DNA of 64,000 nucleotides from Heliomicrobium undosum (GCF_009877425.1 NZ_WXEY01000001.1:310001-374000); one strand, 5' to 3'. Counted from the stretch's first letter, positions 50,823 to 60,611 are shown. Translations and numbers: made by a program. The notes: generated by a model from the letters alone, not told the origin.

Positions 50823-52514
50823 TCAGGAACTCTTCTTGGCCTGGGCGAACATTTCACGGGCATGGCTGTGGGTCAATGTGCTGGCCCGATCTCCACCCAG
50901 CATCCGCGCCAGTTCCTTCACCCGCTCCTCCTCGTTCAGCGCCTCGATCCGGGTAATCGTCCGCTGGCCGCGAACCGTTTTCATGATCCGGAAATGGTTG
51001 TCGGCGTAGGCGGCCAGTTGAGGCGCATGGGTGACACAGATCACCTGGACGGCTTCGGCCACCTCGGCCATCTTCTGGGCCACTGCCTGCAAGGCTTGTC
51101 CGCCGATGCCGGCGTCGATCTCATCGAAGATCAGCGACGGGATGCCCTCCACGCGAGCCAGAAGTGTCTTAAAGGCCAGCAGGATCCGCCCCGTCTCGCC
51201 GCCGGAGGCGATCTTGGCCAGCGGCTTGGGCGGTTCGCCTGGGTTCGGCGTGAAGAGAAACTCCACTTCTTCGGCGCCGGCGGCGGAAGGCTCGGGACGC
51301 TCGTCTAAGCGAACGGCCAGCTTGGCCCGGTTCATGCCGAGAAAAGCCAGTTCTTTGGCCATAGACGTTTCCAACTTGGCCGCCATTTTCTTGCGCAGCG
51401 CCGACAGCTTCGCCGCCGCATCCTGGTATGTTTTCCGCCGCCGCTCCGCTTCGGCCTGCAGTTCCGCGATCCGTTCGTCCCGGTGTTCCAGTTCCTCCAG
51501 TTCCCGGGCGATCTCTTCGCGGTAGGCCAGGATTTCGCCGATCGAACCGCCGTATTTGCGCTTCAGCCGCCGGATCGCGTCGAGGCGGTCATCCACCGTT
51601 TCCAGACGGTCCGGCTGGTACTCCAGATCCTGCCGGTAGTCGCGCAGCCGCTCGGCGGCGTCTTCCGCCTGGTAGTAGGCCGCCTCCAGGTTCTGAACCA
51701 GCGCGGAAAGGGCTGGGTCAAAGGCGGCCGCTTCCTCGACGGCGGTCCGCGCCCGGTCGAGCAGTTCCAAAGCGCCGCCGGCCTGACCGCCGAAAAGGGC
51801 ATCGTAGGCGGCGTTGGTCTTGTCCATCAACTTTTCCATGTTCAGCAGGCGCTTGCGCTCCTGATCCAGTTCCTCTTCCTCGCCCTCGACCAACTGGACA
51901 CCGTCGATCTCTTTCACCTGGAAGGCAAGCATGTCCTGGCGCTGGATCCGGTCGCGCTCCCCCTGCTGCAGGCGCTCCCGTTCCTTTTCAACGGCGTCGA
52001 GCGCCCGGTAGGCCGCTTCCACGGCCGCCAGCGCCTTCTCGCCGTCGCTCCCAGCCAGCCTGTCCAGGAGTACCCGGTGCTTGCGCGGATTCATCAGCGA
52101 CTGCTGCTCATGCTGCCCTTGCAGGTCGATCAGCCGACCGCCCACCTCCCGGTAGAGGGACAGCGGGGCGCTGCGGCCGTTGATCCGGCAGACGCTCTTG
52201 CCGCCCCGGGCGATCTCCCGCGTCAAAAGCAGGCTGTCGTCCTCCTCGACCTCGACACCCAGCTCCTCCAATTCCCGGCGCAATTTGCCGCCGTCTCCTT
52301 CCGGCAGCCGGAAAAGCCCCTCCATGCGGGCTTTGTCGGCGCCGGCGCGGACCACATCGGCCGTGGCCCGTCCGCCGATCAGCAGCCCCACGGCGTCGAT
52401 GACCAGCGACTTGCCGGCGCCGGTCTCGCCGGTCAAGAGATTCATCCCCGGCGACAACTCCAATTCCGCCTCTTCGATCAGCGCGAAATTCTCCACACGC
52501 AGCCGTTCAAGCAC
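50823..52514 (-). CDS. recN: DNA repair ATPase RecN
   Basis: 563 residues, SMC-like. Walker A TGETGAGKSLVIDA near the start, a long coiled coil (about 150-380), signature SGGETGRILLAFK, Walker B PSLIFDEIDAGIGG and VTHAPQLAAYAD. RecN gathers double-strand break ends. GTG 52514 follows GGGGGG by 6 nt. Order argR-recN-spoIVB-spo0A as in most endospore formers. Confidence 0.96.
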   Translation of the reverse strand: MLERLRVENFALIEEAELELSPGMNLLTGETGAGKSLVIDAVGLLIGGRATADVVRAGADKARMEGLFRLPEGDGGKLRRELEELGVEVEEDDSLLLTREIARGGKSVCRINGRSAPLSLYREVGGRLIDLQGQHEQQSLMNPRKHRVLLDRLAGSDGEKALAAVEAAYRALDAVEKERERLQQGERDRIQRQDMLAFQVKEIDGVQLVEGEEEELDQERKRLLNMEKLMDKTNAAYDALFGGQAGGALELLDRARTAVEEAAAFDPALSALVQNLEAAYYQAEDAAERLRDYRQDLEYQPDRLETVDDRLDAIRRLKRKYGGSIGEILAYREEIARELEELEHRDERIAELQAEAERRRKTYQDAAAKLSALRKKMAAKLETSMAKELAFLGMNRAKLAVRLDERPEPSAAGAEEVEFLFTPNPGEPPKPLAKIASGGETGRILLAFKTLLARVEGIPSLIFDEIDAGIGGQALQAVAQKMAEVAEAVQVICVTHAPQLAAYADNHFRIMKTVRGQRTITRIEALNEEERVKELARMLGGDRASTLTHSHAREMFAQAKKSS

Positions 52515-52542
52515 TGCATTCCCCCCTTTGCCTGCCAACCGC

Positions 52543-52998
52543 TCACTCGACCCATCCCCGGACCTTGTCCATCAACACCTCCACCGCCTCGACCGGTTTG
52601 ACGACGATAAAAATGGTGTCATCGCCGGCCACAGTGCCCAGCACCTCCGGCCAGTGGCTGTGGTCGATGGCGCCGGCCACCGCGTGGGCATGTCCCGGGA
52701 GCGTCCGGATGACGACGATATTCAAACTGGAATCGACATGGGTCACCGTGTCCCGCAACAGACGGCGCAACCGCTCCTGCGCCTGCGGAACCTGGGCGGC
52801 TTCCGCCGGCGGCGCATAGCGTGATTCATCCTTGCTGACAGGGACCTTGATTAGGCCCAATTCCTTGATATCCCGGGAAACGGTGGCCTGGGTGACTTCC
52901 ATGCCCCGCTCGCGCAAGCGCTGGGCCAGTTCATCCTGTGTGCGAACCACTTCGGCGCCGATGATCTCCAGTATCGCTCGTTGACGCCTGCTTTTCAC
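52543..52998 (-). CDS. argR: Arginine repressor ArgR
   Basis: 151 residues. Winged-helix N-domain (KSRRQRAILEIIGAEVVRTQDELAQRL, VTQATVSRDIKELGL) and C-terminal arginine-binding oligomerisation domain with GHAHAVAGAIDHSHWPEVLGTVAGDDTIFIV. GTG start overlaps the mnmM stop (GTGA). A longer frame to 53124 exists only because it reads into mnmM. Confidence 0.96.
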   Translation of the reverse strand: MKSRRQRAILEIIGAEVVRTQDELAQRLRERGMEVTQATVSRDIKELGLIKVPVSKDESRYAPPAEAAQVPQAQERLRRLLRDTVTHVDSSLNIVVIRTLPGHAHAVAGAIDHSHWPEVLGTVAGDDTIFIVVKPVEAVEVLMDKVRGWVE

Positions 52999-53729
52999 GT
53001 TGTTGGCACCCGCCTTTGAACGCCTTTTTTCTCCGCCACGAGCACATAGGGCGGACGGCCTGTCCGGTTGGGAAACTGGACGGACACCGTGTCCCAGCGC
53101 TGCGGCGGCAACTGCCGCCACCACGTGTCCACAGCTGCCACTTCCGCCTCCGCGCCGGCATGTCCCACATAGACGACAACGACCAGTCGGCCGCCCTCTG
53201 CCAGCGCCGCCGCCAAGGCGTCAAGGGCGCTGACCGTCGATTCGGCTCGGGTAACCAGAGCGTGATCGCCGCCGGGAAGGTAGCCAAGGTTGAAGACGGC
53301 AACCTTGGGCTTTTTCGTATATCCATGGAGCAGCGATCCCATTTGGCTGTGATCGCTGTGGATCAAGCGAATCGGACGCTCGGGAACAGTCGCCGCCGCG
53401 TTCTCTGGCGGAGACGCTTGTTCGGGAGACACCGTCTTCTCAAAAACGGTCAGCCCCACTGTTTTCGACGCTGCTTTTTGGGCCGAAAGGGGCTCGTCGA
53501 CTTCGAACCGATCTTCAAATCCAGCTTCTGTAAGCCGCCGGGCCGTGGCGTCGATGGCCGCTTCTTGAATGTCGAAGGCCCACAGGTCGCCGCCGGGCAG
53601 CACCCGCTGGGCCAGAAACAGGGTGTCATGGCCGTTGCCGGCGGTGGCGTCGATGGCGAAATCGCCGGGTGTGAGGACTTCAGCGAGAAAACGGCGGGAC
53701 CATTCCACCGCCGATGTGAGGGAGTTCAT
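52995..53729 (-). CDS. tRNA (mnm5s2U34)-methyltransferase-like, MnmM/YtqB family
   Basis: 244 residues. SAM-binding FAIDATAGNGHDTLFLAQRV, WAFDIQEAAI, and the family signature VAVFNLGYLPGGDH, characteristic of YtqB (MnmM), which finishes wobble-uridine modification in Gram-positive tRNAs. About 35 extra residues (KAASKTVGLTVFEKTVSPEQ and following) interrupt the Rossmann domain between the beta strand ending RFEVDE and the helix IRLIHSDHSQM; the family is normally near 190 residues. Coupled to argR. Confidence 0.85.
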   Translation of the reverse strand: MNSLTSAVEWSRRFLAEVLTPGDFAIDATAGNGHDTLFLAQRVLPGGDLWAFDIQEAAIDATARRLTEAGFEDRFEVDEPLSAQKAASKTVGLTVFEKTVSPEQASPPENAAATVPERPIRLIHSDHSQMGSLLHGYTKKPKVAVFNLGYLPGGDHALVTRAESTVSALDALAAALAEGGRLVVVVYVGHAGAEAEVAAVDTWWRQLPPQRWDTVSVQFPNRTGRPPYVLVAEKKGVQRRVPTT

Positions 53730-53732
53730 CCT

Positions 53733-54584
53733 TTACCTCCCCTGTTGCATTTTTTCCCGCAGGATGCGGAAAAAGGTGCGTTCGCCCAGACGGATCAATC
53801 GACAAGCGACAGACGCCTTCTGGACAAGGACGCTGTCCCCACAGACCATCGGTTGCCCCGGCTGTCCATCGACAGTCACCACGGCGTGGCTGTGAGAGGA
53901 GATGACGGTCAAGCGGACGGCCTGATCCTGCGGGATGACGAGGGGCCTGGCATCGAGCGCGTGGGGGCTGATCGGGGTGATCAACAGCGCGTGCAGTTCC
54001 GGCGAGACGATGGGTCCGCCGGCAGATAAGGAGTAGGCCGTCGATCCCGTCGGCGACGAGACGATCAAACCGTCAGCGGAGTACGTCCAAACGACCTCGT
54101 CGCCGACAGCCGCCTCCACCCGGATCATGCGCGGGTGGTCGCCCTTGGTCACGACGACATCATTGAGGGCGAAATAAGGCGGCTGCTCCACGCCGTCCTG
54201 GACGAGCCGCGCCTCCAGCATCATCCGCTCTTCGATGCGGTAGTCGCCGGAGATGATCCGTTCCAAAGCGGGAAAAAGGTCTGACACCTCCACCTCGGTC
54301 AGAAAGCCGAGGCGACCCAGGTTGACGCCGACGACAGGGATGCCGTAGGGCGCTGCGAGCCGGGCCGTATTCAACAGCGTCCCGTCTCCCCCGAGAACAA
54401 CGATCAGATCGAGTTGGCGCAGGCGGTCTCGCAGTTCCGGCGACGGCGAATGGACCAACTCGGCCACGCGCGTAAGCGGGATCCCCATGGGCACTTCCCG
54501 CTGTGACAGCCACTCGGCCATCTGACCGGCCACCTCGAGGGCTTGCGGTTTGTCGTCATTGAGAACGACGCCTACCGTTGGCAC
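53733..54584 (-). CDS. nadK: NAD kinase
   Basis: 283 residues. GGDGTLLNTAR (phosphate binding), VGVNLGRLGFL, ALNDVVVTKG, SADGLIVSSPTGSTAYSLSAGGPI and HALDARPLV are the NAD-kinase motifs in order. It makes NADP. GTG 54584 with GAGGAGGGG upstream. Only 3 nt separate it from mnmM. Confidence 0.96.
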   Translation of the reverse strand: MPTVGVVLNDDKPQALEVAGQMAEWLSQREVPMGIPLTRVAELVHSPSPELRDRLRQLDLIVVLGGDGTLLNTARLAAPYGIPVVGVNLGRLGFLTEVEVSDLFPALERIISGDYRIEERMMLEARLVQDGVEQPPYFALNDVVVTKGDHPRMIRVEAAVGDEVVWTYSADGLIVSSPTGSTAYSLSAGGPIVSPELHALLITPISPHALDARPLVIPQDQAVRLTVISSHSHAVVTVDGQPGQPMVCGDSVLVQKASVACRLIRLGERTFFRILREKMQQGR

Positions 54585-54749
54585 GAGACCCCTCCTCACT
54601 CCTGTGAAAACAATCCTGACAGCGCGTAATCCTATCGTCCACAAAGCGGCGCGCGCCGGCAGAAACTTCTTTTTGCAAATGGCAATTCAGGAAACTTCCA
54701 GCAAAAAAGGCCTTCCATGTAAAGAAGCATCATTGCCCTTGAGCATTGC

Positions 54750-55208
54750 TTATTGAGAAAACTCGAACTCGACGCGGTGAATCTTCTGGGCGGCCATATC
54801 GACCAGCAACACCCCATCGGCCCTATAGATCAGCGAGTATTCCAGCAGTTGCCGCCGCGTGTCGCCGTTGGTCGGGCGCGGCGCCCGTTCGCCTGTTTTC
54901 ACTTCCGCCACATAAGTCTTGCCGCCCCGCTGCACCAGGTAGTCGGCGCGCACATGAATGTTGACGGGCGCTCCGTCGACGCGCATCACCATGCGGGCCG
55001 GCGGCTGGGCCTTGATGACGGCGTACCCCTCGCGTTTGAGCAATTTGGCCGCCTGTTGCTCGCCGATGCGTCCGGCGCGTTGGCGCCACCAGGCAAGCCA
55101 GCGCAGGTACGCCCTATATAGATAGGAAAAAAGGAGCGCGCCGGCGATGACGGCGACAGCAATGACGACGGCCAAGAGGGTCCAGTCGAGTGTAAAGGAA
55201 TCAGGCAA
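54750..55208 (-). CDS. Membrane-anchored PD-(D/E)XK nuclease-like protein
   Basis: About 152 residues. One N-terminal helix (LAVVIAVAVIAGALLFSYLY), then GRIGEQQAAKLLKREGYAVI and NIHVRADYLVQRGGKTYVAEVKTGERAPRP, i.e. D...E-x-K as in PD-(D/E)XK nucleases of YraN/Holliday-resolvase-like type. Chosen start TTG 55208 has GGGAGGG 6 nt upstream. Lies between tlyA and nadK, separated from tlyA by a terminator. Nuclease activity is inferred from motif only. Confidence 0.65.
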   Translation of the reverse strand: MPDSFTLDWTLLAVVIAVAVIAGALLFSYLYRAYLRWLAWWRQRAGRIGEQQAAKLLKREGYAVIKAQPPARMVMRVDGAPVNIHVRADYLVQRGGKTYVAEVKTGERAPRPTNGDTRRQLLEYSLIYRADGVLLVDMAAQKIHRVEFEFSQ

Positions 55209-55282
55209 CGACGACCCTCCCATCAAACCAAAGTGTTCTACATGCCACGAAACGAGTCCTGCCTTCACCGGCAGGGGAACGG

Positions 55283-55310
55283 AAAAAGAAAGGACCCCGC
55301 CGGGTCCCTT
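55283..55310 (-). terminator. intrinsic terminator after tlyA
   Basis: Arms AAGGGACCC and GGGGTCCTT, then TTCTTTTTCC on the minus strand. Confidence 0.75.
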
Positions 55311-55326
55311 CATCGATCAGGTATTC

Positions 55327-56151
55327 TCAGTTCTGGTTGCCCACTGTTTCATGGGCGCGACGGACTAAGGCGGCGATTGAATCCGGGGTGACTGAGGCCG
55401 CCTCCCCTTGAGTGTCCGGTTTCTGCAAAAAGAACAGGTACTCGATATTCCCTTCCGGACCGGTGATGGGCGAGTAGTCGAGGCCAAGCACCTTCCAACC
55501 CCGCTCGGCGGCCCAGCGCACCAGCCGTTCGATGACCTCGCGGTGGGTCTGGGGATCGCGGACGACCCCTTTTTTGCCCACCTTTTCCCGTCCGGCCTCA
55601 AACTGGGGCTTGATCAGGGCCATCACATGGCCCGGATCTTCCAGAAGCCCCGCCACTGCCGGCAGCACCTTCTCCAGAGAGATGAAGGCCACGTCGATGA
55701 CAGCAGCCTGGGCTTTTTCTCCGAGCGCCTCCGGCGTGAGGTGGCGGATGTTGGTCCGTTCCAGGCAGCGTACCCGCGGGTCGTTGCGCAGCGACCAGGC
55801 GAACTGGCCGTAGCCCACATCGACGGCGATCACCCGCGCTGCGCCGTTGCGCAGCGCCACGTCGGTGAATCCGCCTGTCGAGGCGCCCACATCGATGACC
55901 GTCAGGCTGGTCAGGTCGAGGGGAAAGACCTCCAAGGCCTTGGCCAGTTTGAAGCCGCCGCGGCTTACGTAGGGGCAGGCCTCTCCCGTCACGGTGACGT
56001 GAGCGCTGTCCGCGATGAGGGTCCCCGCCTTGTCCACCCGTTGGCCGTCGACCTGGACGAGCCCAGCCAGGATGGCGGCGCGCGCCTTTTCTCTTGTCGG
56101 CGAGAGCCCGTCATCGACGAGACGGACATCGAGCCGTTTTTTTGATGTCAT
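55327..56151 (-). CDS. tlyA: TlyA-family rRNA 2'-O-methyltransferase
   Basis: 274 residues. S4 RNA-binding domain (KKRLDVRLVDDGLSPTREKARAAILAGLVQV) and FtsJ/Rossmann domain (LTVIDVGASTGGFTDVALRNGA, VDVGYGQ, DVAFISLEKVLP, LIKPQFE) with the K-D-K-E-type catalytic pattern. In other bacteria TlyA methylates rRNA ribose. Start ATG 56151 after GGAGAA. It is 16 nt downstream of dxs, the usual pairing in Firmicutes. Confidence 0.93.
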   Translation of the reverse strand: MTSKKRLDVRLVDDGLSPTREKARAAILAGLVQVDGQRVDKAGTLIADSAHVTVTGEACPYVSRGGFKLAKALEVFPLDLTSLTVIDVGASTGGFTDVALRNGAARVIAVDVGYGQFAWSLRNDPRVRCLERTNIRHLTPEALGEKAQAAVIDVAFISLEKVLPAVAGLLEDPGHVMALIKPQFEAGREKVGKKGVVRDPQTHREVIERLVRWAAERGWKVLGLDYSPITGPEGNIEYLFFLQKPDTQGEAASVTPDSIAALVRRAHETVGNQN

Positions 56152-56167
56152 GTATTGTGATTCTCCA

Positions 56168-58111
56168 CTACCGTGATTCTCCACGAAAAGCGATCTTGAT
56201 CGGCGCCGGCGGCGCCTTGCGGATACTGGCCCAGGATCGGTCCGTATCAGCCAGTTCACGGGCGACACGGGCCACATTGGACGCCGTCAAGCCATAATCT
56301 TCCCGCAAAACGGAAACGGTGCCATGCTGCACATATTCGTCAGGGATGCCGATCCGCCGGACGGAGCAGTGAACACCCTCCATCTCGAGCAATTCCAGGA
56401 TCGCGCTGCCGAAGCCGCCGGCCAGCACATGCTCCTCGACAGTGACAATCTTGCCCGTTTCCCGGGCCTGCTTTACGATCAGTTCCTTATCGAGGGGCTT
56501 GACGAAACGGGCATTGACGACAGCCGCCCGGATGCCTTCGGCCTCCAGCAGATCAGCCGCTTCCTCGGCGATACCGACCATGGCGCCGATGGCCACGATG
56601 GTCAAATCGCTCCCCTGCCGCAGCAATTCCCCCTTACCGATGGGCACCATTGTCAACTCTTCATCCAAGGTGACGCCGACGCCCGTCCCCCGGGGGTAGC
56701 GGACGGCGACAGGGCCTTCGTACTCCAGCGCCGTGTGGAGCATATGCTGCAACTCGTTTTCATCCTTCGGGGCCATCATCACCAGTTCCGGGATGTGGCG
56801 GAGGAAGGCGATGTCAAAGAGGCCGTGATGGGTCTCGCCGTCATCGCCGACGATGCCGCCGCGGTCGATGGCAAAGACGACGGGCGCCCGCTGCAGGCAC
56901 ACGTCATGAAAGACCTGGTCATAGGCGCGCTGCAAGAAGGTGGAGTAGATGGCGACGACGGGCCGCAGCCCCTGCAAGGCCAGCGCCGCCGACATGTTGA
57001 CGGCGTGCTGCTCGGCGATGCCCACGTCGAAAAAGCGAGACGGAAAGGCGCGGGCGAAGGGCGTCATCCCCGTTCCGTCAGGCATGGCCGCCGTGACGCC
57101 GACGATGCGCTCGTCCTCTCGGGCCAGACGAAGCAGGGTGTCGCTAAAGACCTGTGTATAGGTGGGCGGCCCGGGGTTCTTTTTGACCTTGCCGGTCTCC
57201 ACGTCAAAGGGACCGACGCCGTGAAAGACGCTCGGGTTGGTCTCGGCAGGCGCGTAGCCCTTGCCCTTTTTCGTCAACACGTGGACGAGGATGGGGCCTT
57301 TCAGCCGGCAGGCGTTGGTCATAACCTCCCGCAGTTGGCCCAGGTTGTGGCCGTCAATGGGGCCGAGGTAGGAAAAGCCGAGTTCTTCAAAGAGGATGCC
57401 CGGCACAACCAGGTGCTTGAAGCCGTCCTTCATCTTCTCCATGACCTTCAGCACATGGCTGCCGATAGAGGGGATGCGCCGGACGATCTCCTCCACTTCC
57501 TCTTTGTTGCGGAAGTAGCGCGGGTCTGTCCGGATGCGCGACAGGTATGTAGACATGGCGCCGACGTTGTCAGCGATCGATTTTTCATTGTCATTGAGAA
57601 CGACGATCATGTCGTTCCCAGCGTGGCCGGCGTGGTTCAAGGCCTCCAGGGCGATCCCGCCGGTCAGGGCGCCGTCGCCGATGACGGCGATCACCGCCCC
57701 CTCCTCTTTTTTCAGGTCCCGGGCAAAGGCGAAGCCCAGGGCCGCCGAAATGGAGGTGGAGCTATGCCCTGTGTTGAAGATATCGTGTTCGCTTTCGGAA
57801 CGTTTCGGGAAACCAGCCATCCCCTTGTAGCGCCGCAGGGTGTGGAAATTGTTGTACCGTCCTGTCAACAACTTGTGCACGTAAGACTGATGACCCACAT
57901 CCCAGATGATCTTGTCCTTCGGGGACTGGAAGACGAGGTGCAGCGCCAAGGTCAGCTCGACGACGCCAAGGTTCGGCGCCAGGTGGCCGCCGTTTTCCGA
58001 TGTCGTCTGAATGATGACCTCACGAATCTCTTTCGCCAATTGGTCCAGTTCCGTTGCGGTGAGCTTTTGCAGGTCCCCGGGGTTCGAAATCTGGCTGAGA
58101 ATTTGCGTCAT
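56168..58111 (-). CDS. dxs: 1-deoxy-D-xylulose-5-phosphate synthase
   Basis: 647 residues, thiamine-diphosphate enzyme that starts the MEP isoprenoid route. [14 protein letters not shown], the ThDP motif [15 protein letters not shown]...NDN, and transketolase motifs in the second half ([25 protein letters not shown]). Full length. With ispA upstream in the same direction this forms the isoprenoid part of the block. Confidence 0.97.
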   Translation of the reverse strand: MTQILSQISNPGDLQKLTATELDQLAKEIREVIIQTTSENGGHLAPNLGVVELTLALHLVFQSPKDKIIWDVGHQSYVHKLLTGRYNNFHTLRRYKGMAGFPKRSESEHDIFNTGHSSTSISAALGFAFARDLKKEEGAVIAVIGDGALTGGIALEALNHAGHAGNDMIVVLNDNEKSIADNVGAMSTYLSRIRTDPRYFRNKEEVEEIVRRIPSIGSHVLKVMEKMKDGFKHLVVPGILFEELGFSYLGPIDGHNLGQLREVMTNACRLKGPILVHVLTKKGKGYAPAETNPSVFHGVGPFDVETGKVKKNPGPPTYTQVFSDTLLRLAREDERIVGVTAAMPDGTGMTPFARAFPSRFFDVGIAEQHAVNMSAALALQGLRPVVAIYSTFLQRAYDQVFHDVCLQRAPVVFAIDRGGIVGDDGETHHGLFDIAFLRHIPELVMMAPKDENELQHMLHTALEYEGPVAVRYPRGTGVGVTLDEELTMVPIGKGELLRQGSDLTIVAIGAMVGIAEEAADLLEAEGIRAAVVNARFVKPLDKELIVKQARETGKIVTVEEHVLAGGFGSAILELLEMEGVHCSVRRIGIPDEYVQHGTVSVLREDYGLTASNVARVARELADTDRSWASIRKAPPAPIKIAFRGESR

Positions 58112-58292
58112 CTATCGGGTCACCTTCCCTCTACAGCGTTCAATCCAGGCGCTGTTTCCCGTCACATGTTTTTTGACGACTCTTGTCGGCAGAACCCTAT
58201 AATCGCTATGACTCTAAAAATATCTGACCCTGATTATATCACGAAAAATCTGTCCCATCAAAGATTGTGGAACCTTTTTTAAGCTAGGCGGT

Positions 58293-58321
58293 GGAGGATA
58301 TCGGCGCTTTCGTGTCGAAAC
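58293..58321 (+). promoter_or_regulatory. sigma-H-type promoter with Spo0A box for the pseudo-protease/FHA gene
   Basis: GGAGGATAT (58293-58301), 12-bp spacer, GTCGAAAC (58314-58321), 16 of 17 conserved positions of the sigma-H consensus. It overlaps TGTCGAA (58313-58319), a perfect 0A box. The layout copies that of the spo0A promoter in this window. The start of transcription would fall some 20 nt before the ribosome site. Confidence 0.68.
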
Positions 58322-58350
58322 GGTTGACCGTTCAGACAGGAGGTTCGTCA

Positions 58351-60420
58351 ATGATTTTATCGAAAAAAATAAGAAAAGGGGTTGGCCTTGTCGTCGCCGC
58401 GCTGCTGCTCGGACAGGCCAGCCTGACAACAGTGGCCGATGCCGCTGATCCCCTGCCGCCGGATGTCTCTGTTGTGGAACTGGCGAAACCGGCGGTGGTG
58501 CAGGTACGCGCCGGCGCCACGGCCACCTTCCGCTTCTCTGACCGGGCCTGGCCGGTGGCGGTGGGCGGCACTGCCTCGGGCTTCATTGTCAATCCGGACG
58601 GCGCCGTGGTCACCTCATCGCGCATCATCGAACTGCTGCAAAAGGATGATACGGCCATCCGCAACGCCCTGGCGGAGCGCTTCTTCAACGAGGTGCAAAA
58701 ACAGGTGGGCCACAGGCTGAGCGAGACGGAGCGCCTTGGCGTGGCCGAAAACACGACGCTCATCGAAGAGGTCAAGGTGTACAAGCAGGTCGTCCTGTCT
58801 GACGGGCAGGCGGTGGACTTCGATATCCGGTGGACCGGCTCCCCGCCGCCGGAAGCGCTGACGACCAGCACGCCCGTCTACTCCTCCCGCCCCGTTCCCC
58901 GCATCCAGCGTCCCGTCACCGGCGAGGGCGTCGAGAACCTCGGAGAAGGGGTCTCTCCGGTGATCACGGAGCCCGTCACGGTCAAAGAGCCGGAACAGAC
59001 GCCTGAACCGATCATTCCCCTCAGCGCCAACAAGGAATTCGATCCCGTCCAAGAATTGGCCGTCCTCAAGATCAACGCCAGCAACCTTCCCTCCCTGCCG
59101 CTGATGGCGGCTGACAAAGACGATGTGGGTCAAAGAGCCACCGTCATCGGCTACGCCGGCAATGCCGATGCGACGGCGCTCCTCGCGCCGGCCAGCCTGA
59201 TGAGCGTGGCTGTCAGCTCCGGCAGCGTGACGGCGACCAAGTCGGGAAAAATGAACGCCAACTACGGGCCGCTGATCGACGTGGAGGCCACCATCGGCCC
59301 CGCCGGCGCCGGCGGACCGGTCATCACCGACAAAGGCGAGATCATCGGACTCGCTGGCCGGACGGCGCGGGCCATCGGCGTCTATCCGGTGATCAACACC
59401 CAGGCGGTCCTGGCGGCCCTGGGCAAGTCAGGCCTTAGCAACGCCAGCGAGCCCTCGGAAGCGACGCGTGTCTACGCCTCGGCCCTGGACATGTTCAGCA
59501 ATGGCCACATGTCGAAGACGATGAGCATCCTGGAGGATCTGCTCAAGCTCTGCCCCCACCACGGCCCGGCCAAAGCGCTGATGACAGAAGCGCGCCAGCG
59601 CAAGGAGGCCGGCGATGACAACATCTACTGGCCGGACATGGCCCTCTACGGCGGCATCACCCTGGCGCTGATCGCCGCAGGCGGCGGATATATGGGGCTG
59701 CGCTACCGCAAGCTCGGGCCGGCGGCTTTCCCACCGGCGCTTAGACGGTTGATGAGCCGGTTAGGGGCGAAGAAGGGGACCGACAGGGGGGCCGAAGGAG
59801 ACGGAAGCGCCGCCGAGAGCGCAGCGACGAAGGAAAAACCGATTTCCTTTTATATTCCCAAGGATCCGCCAGATTCTTCCGCGCCTGCACCGGGCGTCTC
59901 ACCGGCGCCTTCCATGGGCGATGTGCTGGAGTTTCCCTTTGCGGCCCCCTCCAAGCCTTCGGCCCAAGCGAAGGAGAACAAGGAACGTCCGGGACTCATG
60001 GTGGCCGCTGCTTCCGATTCGGCTGTCGACGCCTTGCCGGCGCCGTCGCAACCGTCGGTCGCCGGCAAGGTGGCCTCGCTCTGGCGGACACCGAAGGCAG
60101 ACGCCAAGCCGGTCATCGAATTCATCTCCGGACCGCTGACCGGTCGCCGGATGGTCGTCCCCCGGGAGGGACTGCTCGTCGGCCGCGACCCCTTAACTTG
60201 CCAAGTCGTGCTCGATGACCCCTTCATCTCCAAGCAGCACATCTTTGTCGGCCCTGACCCGCTCGATAAGACAGCGATCATCGTTACCGACAAGGGATCG
60301 ACGAACGGCACCTTCCTGGATTCTCCTGCTGGGGAGCGACTGGAGGGGACACGGACATTGCAGAACGGCGATCAGGTGTACCTGGGGCAGCGGAACGCCT
60401 TCGTTTTACGGTTCGAGTAA
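58351..60420 (+). CDS. Secreted HtrA-like pseudo-protease - membrane helix - FHA domain protein
   Basis: 689 residues. Signal peptide (KKIRKGVGLVVAALLLGQAS...ADAAD), then a trypsin/HtrA-like fold (about 35-350) in which every catalytic residue is replaced: GFIVNPDGAVVTSSRI has Arg91 for His, QELAVLKI has Glu235 for Asp, IGPAGAGGPV has Ala320 for Ser. A helical TPR-like stretch, one membrane helix (431-450), a long disordered linker and a canonical C-terminal FHA domain (GRDPLTCQVVLDDPFISKQHI, DKGSTNGTFLDSP) follow. The topology is outside sensor, inside phosphothreonine reader. ATG 58351 has AGGAGG 7 nt upstream. Its plus orientation breaks the ispA-dxs operon. Promoter elements suggest sporulation onset. 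No named family recognised. Confidence 0.85.
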   Translation: MILSKKIRKGVGLVVAALLLGQASLTTVADAADPLPPDVSVVELAKPAVVQVRAGATATFRFSDRAWPVAVGGTASGFIVNPDGAVVTSSRIIELLQKDDTAIRNALAERFFNEVQKQVGHRLSETERLGVAENTTLIEEVKVYKQVVLSDGQAVDFDIRWTGSPPPEALTTSTPVYSSRPVPRIQRPVTGEGVENLGEGVSPVITEPVTVKEPEQTPEPIIPLSANKEFDPVQELAVLKINASNLPSLPLMAADKDDVGQRATVIGYAGNADATALLAPASLMSVAVSSGSVTATKSGKMNANYGPLIDVEATIGPAGAGGPVITDKGEIIGLAGRTARAIGVYPVINTQAVLAALGKSGLSNASEPSEATRVYASALDMFSNGHMSKTMSILEDLLKLCPHHGPAKALMTEARQRKEAGDDNIYWPDMALYGGITLALIAAGGGYMGLRYRKLGPAAFPPALRRLMSRLGAKKGTDRGAEGDGSAAESAATKEKPISFYIPKDPPDSSAPAPGVSPAPSMGDVLEFPFAAPSKPSAQAKENKERPGLMVAAASDSAVDALPAPSQPSVAGKVASLWRTPKADAKPVIEFISGPLTGRRMVVPREGLLVGRDPLTCQVVLDDPFISKQHIFVGPDPLDKTAIIVTDKGSTNGTFLDSPAGERLEGTRTLQNGDQVYLGQRNAFVLRFE

Positions 60421-60472
60421 AAAACGTCTACTCCAGTATTTCATGTCTCTCGAAATCTTAAATCTTAAGCGA

Positions 60473-60523
60473 AAAAACCCGGCCCTCGCCGTCCTTTCGG
60501 GGATGAGCGAGGGCCGGGTTTCT
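60473..60523 (+). terminator. intrinsic terminator after the FHA gene
   Basis: 14-bp arms AACCCGGCCCTCGC and GCGAGGGCCGGGTT, then TCTTATG; A/T tracts on both sides. Confidence 0.85.
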
Positions 60524-60611
60524 TATGTAATGACGTTCGTCTGCTGACAAAGTCTGCTGCCTATCTTCTATGAATGTTAGATGAATTGAGCTAAATTCTC
60601 CGTCTAGCGTT

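Noticed and set aside
56324-58282. A 652-codon plus-strand open frame opposite dxs
   Set aside because: It is the mirror of a high-GC gene with full dxs motifs on the other strand; it has no ribosome site and no recognisable domain. The same applies to 5474-6448, 8922-10148, 26890-28050, 42390-43841 and 53016-54029.
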